Below, piece after piece: positions 1 to 6,548 of a stretch of 20,650 nucleotides of DNA; position 1 is the stretch's first letter; each line of letters begins with the position of its first letter. The DNA comes from Candidatus Eiseniibacteriota bacterium (GTDB lineage Bacteria; Joyebacterota; Joyebacteria; Joyebacterales; Joyebacteraceae). A model generated the notes under the pieces. It had not been told where the DNA came from. It saw only the letters and a program-made list of their open reading frames with translations, and searched no databases. Both the position numbers and the translations under genes were made by a program. The DNA lies in contig DAOWER010000213.1 of NCBI GenBank assembly GCA_030638405.1, positions 1-20,650 on the forward strand. The letters run 5' to 3'.

Positions 1-119
1 CCGGACGGCCCCACGAGCACGACGAATTCCTTGTCTTCCACCTCGAGACTGACATCGCTGACGGCAACGACCTTGCCGTCGAAGACCTTCGTCACTCCCC
101 TCATGCTAACACTGGCCAT
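1..119 (-). CDS. ABC transporter ATP-binding protein, UgpC/MsmK type (N-terminal fragment)
   Basis: Only the first 39 codons are present; the gene continues beyond the left edge. The peptide opens MASVSMRGVTKVFDGK and ends in VVLVGPSG, the beginning of a Walker A loop. The pattern of a short beta strand, a K-V-[FY]-D-G turn and an E-F-V-V-L-V-G-P-S-G strand is typical of the ATPase of CUT1 sugar and glycerol-phosphate importers (UgpC, MsmK, MalK). These proteins form the cytoplasmic ATP-hydrolysing dimer of the importer and are often shared by several permeases. The ATG start is supported by a full AGGAGG Shine-Dalgarno at 124-129, four bases upstream. The gene follows folC after 38 bp with no terminator between, so it may be read from the same transcript. 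Other ABC ATPase subfamilies cannot be excluded from so short a piece, and the C-terminal regulatory domain that would settle it is not visible. Confidence 0.82.
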   Translation of the reverse strand, partial: MASVSMRGVTKVFDGKVVAVSDVSLEVEDKEFVVLVGPS

Positions 120-157
120 GGTGCCTCCTAAGACCCTACGCGGCTTGGAGTGCCCGG

Positions 158-1468
158 CTACAGCGCCTGCCCGATGCCCAGACTGGTCAGGATATCGCCA
201 ACAGTGTAGTGGGAACCGGTGACCAAGACAAGGTCTCCTTCGCGGGCGCTCGAGAGCGCGCTCTCGAGCGCCGCCCCCGCGCTGGGGACGACTCGATAGG
301 GAAGTTCGAGTTCCTCGGCGACGGAACTCAGGGTCTCGAGGTCGGCTGCCCGCTCGCCGGCCGGCCTCGTGAGAACCACGAGACCCGCGCGGTCGCGAAA
401 CGCTGAGAGGAAACCCCTGACGTCCTTGTCGCCCATTATGCCCACGACGGCGATGAGCCGGTCGTAGTCGAAGACGTCCGGCAGAGACGACAGGAGCGCT
501 TCCACGCCGTTCGGATTGTGCGCGACGTCGGCCACTATCGTCGGGCGCTGGTCGATGACCTGCATGCGCCCAATGCAGCACGCTTCGGAGAGACCGCGTC
601 TCAGCGAGCTCTCCGCGAGCGAGAGGACTCCCAGCGCGTCAAGCTCGTGCAGAGCCACGACGGCCACGCGGGCGTTGTCGACCTGATGCCGCCCGAGCAT
701 CGCGACTGACAACGCCTCGTACGACGTGGCGTCGTACTCAAGGTTGAACGTACTCCCGTTTGAGGAGGTCGTGATCGAATCGATCGGCGCCTCCTCGAGC
801 ACCGAGACGAAGCGCGCCCTTCTTGCCGCAGCGACTCCGCGGATGACGTCGAGGGCATCGCCGTCAGCGCCGGTCACGACGGCGCCCGACTCGCGTATGA
901 TGCCCGCCTTCTCTGACGCGATAGCTGCGATGTCGCTGCCGAGTATCTCGGAGTGGTCGATCGCGATCCCGGTGATGACCGACAGCACGGAATCGAGCGC
1001 GTTGGTCGCGTCGAGCCGCCCTCCGAGCCCCACCTCGGCGACGACGATGTCGACGCCCTCCTCGGCGAAGTAGAGCGCGGCGGCGGCGGTGGCGATCTCG
1101 AAGAACGTCGCGGCCATCTCGTCTGCGGCCGGCTTGAGCCTGTCGACGAGCTCCACCACCCGTTCCGGGCGGACGGGCTCGCAGCCTATGAGGATACGTT
1201 CGGTGAAATCAACGACGTGCGGTGAGGTGTAGAGCCCCGCCCTGATGTCGTGCTCGCTGAGGACGGAGGCTATCATGCAGGAAGTGGAGCCCTTGCCGTT
1301 CGTGCCGCCCACGTGGACGACCCTGAACTGCTCGTGCGGCGAACCGACGGCCCCAAGCAGCCACTCGACGCGCTCGAGGCCGGGCTTCATCGTGAACCTG
1401 TGGCGGGCGAACAACCAGTCCAGGCACGCCCGGTATGACTCAGAGGCCCTGCTTCCTTGCCTGACCAA
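158..1468 (-). CDS. folC: Bifunctional folylpolyglutamate synthase / dihydrofolate synthase
   Basis: This 436-residue Mur-ligase-family enzyme adds glutamate to dihydropteroate and to folates with ATP in the cytoplasm. The P-loop GGTNGKGST lies at residues 54-62, followed by the YTSPHVVDFTERI loop (80-92), which is highly conserved in FolC. The central-domain signature EVGLGGRLDATN is at 145-156, followed by DHSEILG and SEKAGI. Length is normal for the family. The chosen start is a TTG at 1466-1468, inside the end of accD (29-nt overlap). It is supported by a GGAGG sequence six bases upstream and by the fit of the N-terminus, since the family usually begins with a Y-x-x-A/C-L-D-W-L motif 20 to 25 residues before the first strand. 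A later ATG at about 1390 would remove that motif. The accD-folC order is common in bacteria, and the overlap implies translational coupling. Confidence 0.97.
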   Translation of the reverse strand: MVRQGSRASESYRACLDWLFARHRFTMKPGLERVEWLLGAVGSPHEQFRVVHVGGTNGKGSTSCMIASVLSEHDIRAGLYTSPHVVDFTERILIGCEPVRPERVVELVDRLKPAADEMAATFFEIATAAAALYFAEEGVDIVVAEVGLGGRLDATNALDSVLSVITGIAIDHSEILGSDIAAIASEKAGIIRESGAVVTGADGDALDVIRGVAAARRARFVSVLEEAPIDSITTSSNGSTFNLEYDATSYEALSVAMLGRHQVDNARVAVVALHELDALGVLSLAESSLRRGLSEACCIGRMQVIDQRPTIVADVAHNPNGVEALLSSLPDVFDYDRLIAVVGIMGDKDVRGFLSAFRDRAGLVVLTRPAGERAADLETLSSVAEELELPYRVVPSAGAALESALSSAREGDLVLVTGSHYTVGDILTSLGIGQAL

Positions 1469-2342
1469 GCGCGTCCTCCGCCGAATCGCGGTCGTCGTCC
1501 GAGAAGAAGTCCAGAAGCTTCGCGAGGGCGCTCTTCAGCTCCTTGCGGTGCACGACCATGTCGATCATGCCGTGCGCGAGCAGGAACTCGGACCGCTGAA
1601 ATCCCTCGGGGAGGTCCTGCTTGATCGTCTGCTGGATGACCCTCGGACCGGCGAAGCCGATGAGCGCGCCGGGCTCGGCGACGATCACGTCTCCGAGGGA
1701 CGCGAAGCTCGCCGTGACCCCGCCCGTCGTCGGGTGCACCTGGATCGCGATGTGCGGCAGCCCCTCCTCGTGCAGCTTCGCCAGCATCGCGCTCGTCTTC
1801 GCCATCTGCATCAGCGAGAGGATGCCCTCCTGCATTCGCGCTCCGCCCGAGCTCGACAGCGTCATCAGAGGTATGCGCTCCTCGATGGCCATTCTGGTCA
1901 GGCGCGTGATCTTCTCGCCCATGACGGAGCCCATGCTCCCGCCGAGGAACGCGAAGTCGAGGATGGCCAGCATCGTGAGGTGTCCGCCGACCCGACCGCT
2001 TCCCGTCAGCACGGCCGACTTGCGGCCGGTCTTCTTCGTCGCGTCGCTGATGCGCTGCGTGTAGCTCTTGGAGTCCACGAACCCCAGGGGATCCTTCGCC
2101 TCGAGGGCGGTCAGGAGTTCGACGAACGTGCCGGGGTCCGTCAGGATGTCGCGGTACTGGTCGGCCGAGATCCGGAAGTGGTACCCGCACTTGTTGCAGG
2201 TCCAGAGGTTCCGCTCGAGCTCCTTGTGGTAGATGATCTCGCCGCAGCCCTCGCACTTCCGCCAGAGGCCGTCCGGCATCTCACGCTTCTTGGCGTCCTT
2301 GATCCCGGGCTTGCGCCGTTTCAGCCAGGATACCTGGTCCAT
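1440..2342 (-). CDS. accD: Acetyl-CoA carboxylase carboxyltransferase subunit beta
   Basis: AccD pairs with AccA to transfer the carboxyl group from biotin on BCCP to acetyl-CoA, making malonyl-CoA for fatty acid synthesis. The 300-residue protein has the N-terminal zinc ribbon with cysteines at 30, 33, 49 and 52, spaced as in E. coli AccD. The crotonase-fold core follows, with SSSGGARMQEG and the HPTTGGVTASFA / GFAGPRVI glycine-rich segments that build the oxyanion and CoA-binding sites. The ATG start has an AAGGAG Shine-Dalgarno eight bases upstream. No accA lies in the window, so the partner must be encoded elsewhere. A 95-bp leader separates accD from pnp and contains a consensus-like -10 element (see 2437-2442), so accD-folC may have its own promoter in addition to read-through. 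Identification is secure. Confidence 0.97.
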   Translation of the reverse strand: MDQVSWLKRRKPGIKDAKKREMPDGLWRKCEGCGEIIYHKELERNLWTCNKCGYHFRISADQYRDILTDPGTFVELLTALEAKDPLGFVDSKSYTQRISDATKKTGRKSAVLTGSGRVGGHLTMLAILDFAFLGGSMGSVMGEKITRLTRMAIEERIPLMTLSSSGGARMQEGILSLMQMAKTSAMLAKLHEEGLPHIAIQVHPTTGGVTASFASLGDVIVAEPGALIGFAGPRVIQQTIKQDLPEGFQRSEFLLAHGMIDMVVHRKELKSALAKLLDFFSDDDRDSAEDALGQARKQGL

Positions 2343-2436
2343 GATGGATGCTCCTTCTCAGCCACCCTACGTGCGGTTCGCCCCTCACCGCCGCAAGGTC
2401 GCAGCCGCGGCCCTGCGGGGCATTTGTTCCAGCACT

Positions 2437-2442
2437 ATTATA
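2437..2442 (-). promoter_or_regulatory. Possible -10 element (TATAAT) upstream of accD
   Basis: A perfect TATAAT on the minus strand overlaps the tandem stop codons (TAA TAG) of pnp, about 95 bp before the accD start. In such GC-rich sequence an exact match is uncommon. However, I find no recognisable -35 at 16 to 18 bp (the hexamer there is near CGTATC) and no extended -10 TG, so the sequence may simply result from the double stop. The leader downstream can fold an imperfect stem-loop (2391-2418: CCGCAAGG against CCCTGCGG with one mismatch) but has no T-run, so it does not look like a terminator. This is a weak candidate for an internal promoter driving accD-folC. Confidence 0.3.
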
Positions 2443-3250
2443 GTCTCTCGAGGGTGCTCGATACGAGGGAAACGAGCGCGCCCGCCCCGAGCCTGCCGGC
2501 CTCGAGAACCTCCTCGTGGGTGGTCTCCCGGAAGCGCCCTGGCAGCGGGATGTTCGTTATCAGCGCTATCCCCATGACTTCCAGCCCTCTCGAGTGAGCC
2601 GCCTGCACCTCCGACACGGTCGACATGCCCACCGCCGAGGCGCCCATCCGCCTGGCCATCCGTATCTCGGCCGGGGTCTCGTATGTCGGCCCCAGAGAGC
2701 CCATGTAGACCCCCTCCCGGAGCCTTATCTTACCGTCGGCCGCGGCCCGCCGGGCCAGAGCCCTGAGACGTTCGGAGTAGGCGCCGGCCATCCGGAACGT
2801 GCCCGGCGGCAGCTTCCTGGGACCCGACACGGTCGCAATCTGGTCGCTGATAAGCATGAGGTCACCCACATCGAAGCCGGGGTCTATCCCGCCGGACGCG
2901 TTGGTGATCACGAACGCTCCCGCTCCCAGCTCGGCCGCGAGAAGGACTGAGAACGTCACGTCAGCGGGGGAACACCCCTCGTAGTGATGGACCCTACCCG
3001 AGAACACGAGCGCGCGCTTCCCCCCGAGTGTGCAGCCGACTGCCGCGCCGCGATGTCCACTGACGGCCGTGCGAGGGAATCCGGGGATGTCCGCGTAGGG
3101 CACGATGAGCGCATCGCCGAGCCCGTCCGCGAACGAGGAGAGTCCGGACCCCAGAACGACCACCACGTCCGGCCGTTCCAGGCCGCGGTCGATAAGCAGC
3201 TTCGTGGCTGCGGAGACGGCAGCAAAGTCTGTGTCACGTGGATGTGTCAA
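2438..3250 (-). CDS. punA: Purine nucleoside phosphorylase, trimeric (PNP/MTAP family)
   Basis: The enzyme cleaves purine (deoxy)nucleosides with phosphate to the free base and (deoxy)ribose-1-phosphate for purine salvage. The 270-residue sequence shows the trimeric PNP layout: VVLGSGLSSFAD at 31-41 (phosphate-binding Ser35), SGHRG at 64-68, GRVHHYEG at 85-92, NASGG at 117-121, GPTYETPAEIR at 187-197 with the base-binding Glu191 or its neighbour, VGMSTVSE at 207-214, and a TN pair at 232-233 equivalent to the purine-contacting Asn. The segment after that Asn (IPLPG) differs from the more usual alanine-rich loop and could shift base preference. The start is TTG at 3250, overlapping the rimI stop as TTGA, with a GAGG four bases upstream. 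No better start exists nearby. Two stop codons in a row end the gene. MTA phosphorylase, from the same family, is the alternative, but the motifs favour PNP. Confidence 0.9.
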   Translation of the reverse strand: MTHPRDTDFAAVSAATKLLIDRGLERPDVVVVLGSGLSSFADGLGDALIVPYADIPGFPRTAVSGHRGAAVGCTLGGKRALVFSGRVHHYEGCSPADVTFSVLLAAELGAGAFVITNASGGIDPGFDVGDLMLISDQIATVSGPRKLPPGTFRMAGAYSERLRALARRAAADGKIRLREGVYMGSLGPTYETPAEIRMARRMGASAVGMSTVSEVQAAHSRGLEVMGIALITNIPLPGRFRETTHEEVLEAGRLGAGALVSLVSSTLERL

Positions 3251-3723
3251 TCCGCCTCGTCCCGGGACGGGATCGTCTTGAGCATGACGAGCGCGTCCTC
3301 ACCGGTGTCCGAGTAGTACCCCTTGCGCAGGGCCACGGGTATGAACCCGTGACTTTCATAGAGAGCGATCGCGCGCGTGTTGGAGACGCGAACCTCAAGC
3401 GTCGCCCGCGTCACGCCGCGCTCGACGGCGGTGCCAAGACAGTGCGCGAAGAGCTCCCGACCTACACCTGCCCCCTGCAGCGAGGGCGCAACAGCGATGT
3501 TGCCGACGTGCAGTTCGTCCTCGACGAGCCACGACACCAGGTAGCCGACGACGTCACCGTTCTTCTCAACGACCCAGGGAAACGCGCACTTGTCGGCTGC
3601 GAGCTCGTTCTCGAACGAGGTCCGCGACCATGGGCAAGGGAAGATCTCCTCTTCGATCTCACACACGCGGTCGAGATCGCGGGCCTTCATGGGCCTGATG
3701 TGAACGGGCGTCCCACCCATCAT
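3247..3723 (-). CDS. rimI: Ribosomal-protein-alanine N-acetyltransferase, GNAT family (RimI)
   Basis: This 158-residue GNAT enzyme transfers acetyl from acetyl-CoA to a protein N-terminal amine; the classical target is ribosomal protein S18. The family features are HIRPMKARDLDRVCEIE at the N-terminus, PWS at 31-33, and NIAVAPSLQGAGVG at 75-88, which carries the Q-x-x-G-x-G acetyl-CoA pyrophosphate loop. LEVRVSNTRAIALYESHGF (109-127) contains the conserved Glu, Asn and catalytic Tyr. The open frame extends 67 codons upstream but runs back over tsaB with no family similarity. I therefore chose the ATG at 3721-3723, which has AGGGAG six bases upstream (a second ATG follows at once). The gene sits 25 bp after tsaB, the usual neighbour of rimI in bacteria, and shares four bases with pnp. 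Confidence 0.94.
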   Translation of the reverse strand: MMGGTPVHIRPMKARDLDRVCEIEEEIFPCPWSRTSFENELAADKCAFPWVVEKNGDVVGYLVSWLVEDELHVGNIAVAPSLQGAGVGRELFAHCLGTAVERGVTRATLEVRVSNTRAIALYESHGFIPVALRKGYYSDTGEDALVMLKTIPSRDEAD

Positions 3724-3748
3724 CGAATCGCTCCCTGCCGACAACGCC

Positions 3749-4417
3749 CTAGATCCCTCTGAGATAGACGGGCTCGAGCATTGCCGCCTCCGCGGCGTCG
3801 GGCAGCCCCAGTTCCTCAACGATGGCCGCCATCGCGAGGGGTGTGGCCGCGGGCACCTCGTCGTCCGGGAACCGCGCACGATTCCCGAGGGACGCCGAAA
3901 TCTCCTCGGCGCACGCCACCGCACCGCTGCCGAGGAAGAGAACCTCTCCCCCGCCGGCCGCCGCCTGCACGCGCTCGATCATCGCGGCTGGGGCGACCGC
4001 GACGTCCCGGAGCATCCGCTCCCGACCGTCGCCCAGGCGGAAGAGCGCGGCGTAGACCTCTCCTCTCCTCGCATCCAGCATCGGGCAGACGAGCCCCCGG
4101 TAAGGCCTGGCGCTCTCGGCAAGTGCCGCCAGGGATTCGACGGGCGCCACGGGTAGACCCGAGGCCGCCGCCAGGCCCTTCGCGGTCGCAAGCCCCACGC
4201 GGAGCCCGCTGAATCTCCCGGGGCCGATCGACACCGCGATCGCGTCGAGCTCGCGGAGGCCGACGCACGAGCGCGACAGCGCCGACTCGACCGCGCCGAG
4301 CAGCTTCTCGGTGTGGCCCCTGCCTACGGTCTCCGCGAGCTCCGCCAGAACGGACCCGTCCCTGACAACGGCCACCCGCTCCATCGGCGTCGACGTCTCG
4401 ATCGTCAGTATCAGCAT
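3749..4417 (-). CDS. tsaB: tRNA threonylcarbamoyladenosine biosynthesis protein TsaB
   Basis: TsaB is the inactive ASKHA-fold partner of TsaD. With TsaE and TsaD it transfers threonylcarbamoyl from the AMP ester made by TsaC to A37 of ANN-decoding tRNAs (t6A). The 222-residue protein begins LILTIETST (2-10) and has the hallmark SIGPGRFSGLRVGLATAKGLA (63-83). It lacks the paired metal-binding histidine motif of TsaD, although a GHTEKLL segment (34-40) is present, as is usual in TsaB. The start overlaps the tsaE stop by seven bases (ATGCTGA), and a G-rich Shine-Dalgarno lies just before it, so the two are probably translationally coupled. TsaD and TsaC are not in the window. Confidence 0.95.
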   Translation of the reverse strand: MLILTIETSTPMERVAVVRDGSVLAELAETVGRGHTEKLLGAVESALSRSCVGLRELDAIAVSIGPGRFSGLRVGLATAKGLAAASGLPVAPVESLAALAESARPYRGLVCPMLDARRGEVYAALFRLGDGRERMLRDVAVAPAAMIERVQAAAGGGEVLFLGSGAVACAEEISASLGNRARFPDDEVPAATPLAMAAIVEELGLPDAAEAAMLEPVYLRGI

Positions 4418-4902
4418 CCGCCCTCATCCTGTGGCCACGACTCCCGCAGCCGCGTCAGTAACCTCGCACCACCGTCTCCGAAGCCGCTCACCGTGAAGGT
4501 GCGGTCGTTCGGTCCCTCGATGTCTATGACAACGCGCAGGCGGTCGGGCGGGAGAAGCTCCGGCACCCGGTCGGCCCACTCGACCAGGGCGACGCCGTCG
4601 CCGAAGAAGATCTCCCTGTAGCCTATTCCCGAAAGCTCCTCCGCGTCCGCTACACGGTAGAGGTCGACGTGGAGTATCGGCACGCGTCCTTCGTACTCGT
4701 TCACTATGACGAATGAGGGACTGGTGACGTAGCCGTCGAAGCCCAGACCTTCCGCGGCGCCCTGAATAGCTACTGTCTTGCCGCTGCCGAGCTGCCCCTC
4801 GAAACCGACGAACCCGCCCCGGGAGAGGGCGGGGGGGGGGGGGGGCGGGAGCGCCCTGGTCTCATCGGGTGATGCTGTCCGGAAGCGAAGAAAAGCAGTC
4901 AC
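4411..4902 (-). CDS. tsaE: tRNA threonylcarbamoyladenosine biosynthesis ATPase TsaE
   Basis: TsaE is the ATPase that resets the TsaB-TsaD complex during t6A synthesis. The 163-residue protein has Walker A GQLGSGKT (36-43), SPSFVIVNEY (61-70), the HVDLYR strand (78-83) and VEWADR (107-112), all diagnostic of the family. The start is GTG at 4900-4902 with AAAGG seven bases upstream, 13 bp after the porX-like gene. The oddity is residues 19-24, six prolines encoded by CCG followed by five CCC codons (a C15 run on the coding strand). In the family this stretch is normally a helix of the type TRALGRALAEAL. Here TRAL and ALSRGG flank the prolines, so the repeat seems to replace about six helical residues without changing length or frame. 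Whether this reflects a real change or a base-calling or assembly fault cannot be told from the sequence. Confidence 0.94.
   Translation of the reverse strand: MTAFLRFRTASPDETRALPPPPPPALSRGGFVGFEGQLGSGKTVAIQGAAEGLGFDGYVTSPSFVIVNEYEGRVPILHVDLYRVADAEELSGIGYREIFFGDGVALVEWADRVPELLPPDRLRVVIDIEGPNDRTFTVSGFGDGGARLLTRLRESWPQDEGGC
4831..4845. repeat. G15/C15 homopolymer tract inside tsaE
   Basis: Fifteen consecutive G on the plus strand (C on the coding strand) lie within codons 19-24 of tsaE. It is by far the longest mononucleotide run in the window. The reading frame is open on both sides at the present length; a gain or loss of one or two bases would shift the frame before the Walker A motif and abolish TsaE. 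Runs of this kind are classical slipped-strand phase-variation sites, but poly-G is also a known artefact of two-colour sequencing chemistry. Confidence 0.95.
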
Positions 4903-4915
4903 CGCGGGGCCTTTG

Positions 4916-6481
4916 CTACGGTTTGGGGATCATGGTGGCACAGGGCAGGATCATCTCCTCCAGCGAGATGCCCCCGTGCTGGAAGCTGCCCCGATACTGG
5001 CGTTCGTACTTGTGGAACTCCGTCGGGTAAACGAAGTAGTAGTCCTCCTTGGCGATGGCGTACTGCTTGCTCGCGCCGTCGCTCGGCAGCTTGTACTCGG
5101 CGGGATTCCTGATGAGGAAGGTCTCCTTCTCGTCGCACCCGAGGTTGCTGCCAAACTTGTACCTGAGGTTCGTGGAGGTGTCGCGGTTGCCCCTGATGAG
5201 CGCGGCGCGCCTTCCAAGCACCGCACCGTGGTCGGTGGTCACGATGACGGTCGCGCCCTGGCGGGCCATCTCCCTCATGATGTCGAAGAGGGCGGAGTGA
5301 TTGAACCACGAGCGCACGAGCGAGCGGAACGCCGGTTCGTCGGGCGCGATCTCCTGCAAAATCGCCGACTCAGACCGCGAGTGAGACAGGATGTCCACGA
5401 AGTTGTAGACGAGCGACACGAAGGGCAGATCGTGAAGCGTCGACATCTGGCGCCGGACGTTGTCCGCCTCGTCCTTCTCGTAGATCTTGATGTACTTGTG
5501 GTCGCGCTTGAGGTAGATGCCGAGGTCGGCGAGCTGCCGGTCCATCATCTGTCGCTCGAACCTGTTCTTGCTGAACTCGTCGCGCGAGGACGTCGCCCAC
5601 AGTTCGGGGAACTGTTGGCTGAATTCGATGGGCCAGCGGCCGCTGAACAGCGAGTTCCTCGAGTAGGGCGTCGCCGTGGGCAGGATCGAGTAGTAGTAGT
5701 TGTTCTCGATGTCGAAGTACGGCTCGAGGCTCGGCACCAAGCTCAGCCAGTGATCGAGACGCATGCAGTCAAGCACGACAAAGTAGGTCTTCGTCTTCGC
5801 TTTGAGGTGGGGAGCCACGAAGCGCTCGAATATGTCCACGGACAGGACGGGCCGGTCCGGGGCGCCACTTGTCCAGTCCAGGTAGACGTCGGTCACATAG
5901 CGGGAGAACTCGGCGTTGGCGGACTGCTCCAGATCGGAGTGCGTCTGCATGAGACCCGGATCCCGGAACCGGTCGAGTTCCAGGTCCCAGTTGACCAGCC
6001 TGGAGTAGACCTGGATCCAGTCCTCCCACGTCATCACGTCCATGATCCGGCTGCGGAGTTCGTTGAACTCCGAGGCGTAGGTCTGCGCCAGCTGGTCCTG
6101 CTGGATCTTCCTGCCGTCCAGAATGCGTTTGATCGCGAGGAAGACCTGAGTCGGCTTGACCGGTTTGATGAGGAAGTCGTCGATGCGCCGCCCGAGCGCG
6201 TCGTTCATTAACTCCTCTTCCTCGCTCTTCGTGACCATCACAACGGGAATGGAAGGATCGAGCTCCTTGATGCACCCGAGCGTCTCCAGTCCGTCGATGC
6301 CGATCATCATCTCGTCCAGGAGCACCAGGTCGTATCGCTCTTCCCCGAGCATTTCCAGGGCCTCGCTCCCGCCGGGAGCGGTAGCTATCTCGAAGCCCTT
6401 CTGCTCGAGGAAGATGATGTGGGGCCTGAGCATCTCGATCTCGTCGTCGACCCAGAGGATCCTTCGTGCTGAGACATCCAT
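4916..6481 (-). CDS. porX: PorX-like response regulator: receiver domain plus PglZ phosphodiesterase domain
   Basis: This 521-residue cytoplasmic regulator has no DNA-binding domain. Residues 6-125 are a canonical receiver: acidic pair D12-D13, phospho-acceptor D56 in VLLDEMM, T84 and K106. A helical linker follows (about 125-230), then a PglZ/alkaline-phosphatase-fold domain (about 232-520). The likely metal and catalytic residues are D238 (VVLDCMRLDHW), the nucleophile-type T271 in LPTATPYSRN, D363 and H367 (FVDILSHS), D417-H418 (TTDHG) and H502 (QHGG). This architecture is that of PorX, the type IX secretion regulator of Porphyromonas and Flavobacterium, whose PglZ domain was shown to be a zinc phosphodiesterase acting on oligonucleotides. 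All the expected active-site residues seem present, so I infer an active enzyme. The gene lies 67 bp after the sensor kinase and 13 bp before tsaE. The symbol is by similarity; no other T9SS gene is in view. A GAGAGG about 11 bases upstream is a weak ribosome site. Confidence 0.9.
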   Translation of the reverse strand: MDVSARRILWVDDEIEMLRPHIIFLEQKGFEIATAPGGSEALEMLGEERYDLVLLDEMMIGIDGLETLGCIKELDPSIPVVMVTKSEEEELMNDALGRRIDDFLIKPVKPTQVFLAIKRILDGRKIQQDQLAQTYASEFNELRSRIMDVMTWEDWIQVYSRLVNWDLELDRFRDPGLMQTHSDLEQSANAEFSRYVTDVYLDWTSGAPDRPVLSVDIFERFVAPHLKAKTKTYFVVLDCMRLDHWLSLVPSLEPYFDIENNYYYSILPTATPYSRNSLFSGRWPIEFSQQFPELWATSSRDEFSKNRFERQMMDRQLADLGIYLKRDHKYIKIYEKDEADNVRRQMSTLHDLPFVSLVYNFVDILSHSRSESAILQEIAPDEPAFRSLVRSWFNHSALFDIMREMARQGATVIVTTDHGAVLGRRAALIRGNRDTSTNLRYKFGSNLGCDEKETFLIRNPAEYKLPSDGASKQYAIAKEDYYFVYPTEFHKYERQYRGSFQHGGISLEEMILPCATMIPKP

Positions 6482-6548
6482 CTATGTCGTCGCCTCTCCG
6501 TGTGGTCAGCGGCCCGAGGGCGTCCTGGCGCCGCCGCGGTGTGATTGC

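Noticed and set aside
1245..2597. 450-codon open frame on the plus strand
   Set aside because: It is opposite folC, accD and the end of pnp, all clearly coding on the minus strand with conserved motifs; the Arg/His/Asp-rich translation matches no family.
3724..3924. 67-codon N-terminal extension of RimI
   Set aside because: It runs across the end of tsaB in another frame, is Arg/Pro-rich and not family-like; the ATG at 3723 has a good Shine-Dalgarno.
4778..6211. 477-codon open frame on the plus strand
   Set aside because: It lies entirely opposite the PorX-like gene and tsaE, has low-complexity Val/Asp/Arg/His-rich translation and no recognisable domain; it is a shadow of GC-rich codon structure.
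4916..6481. PglZ domain as a sign of a BREX or Pgl phage-defence system
   Set aside because: The domain is fused to an N-terminal receiver in the PorX arrangement, and no brx, pgl methylase or helicase gene is nearby.
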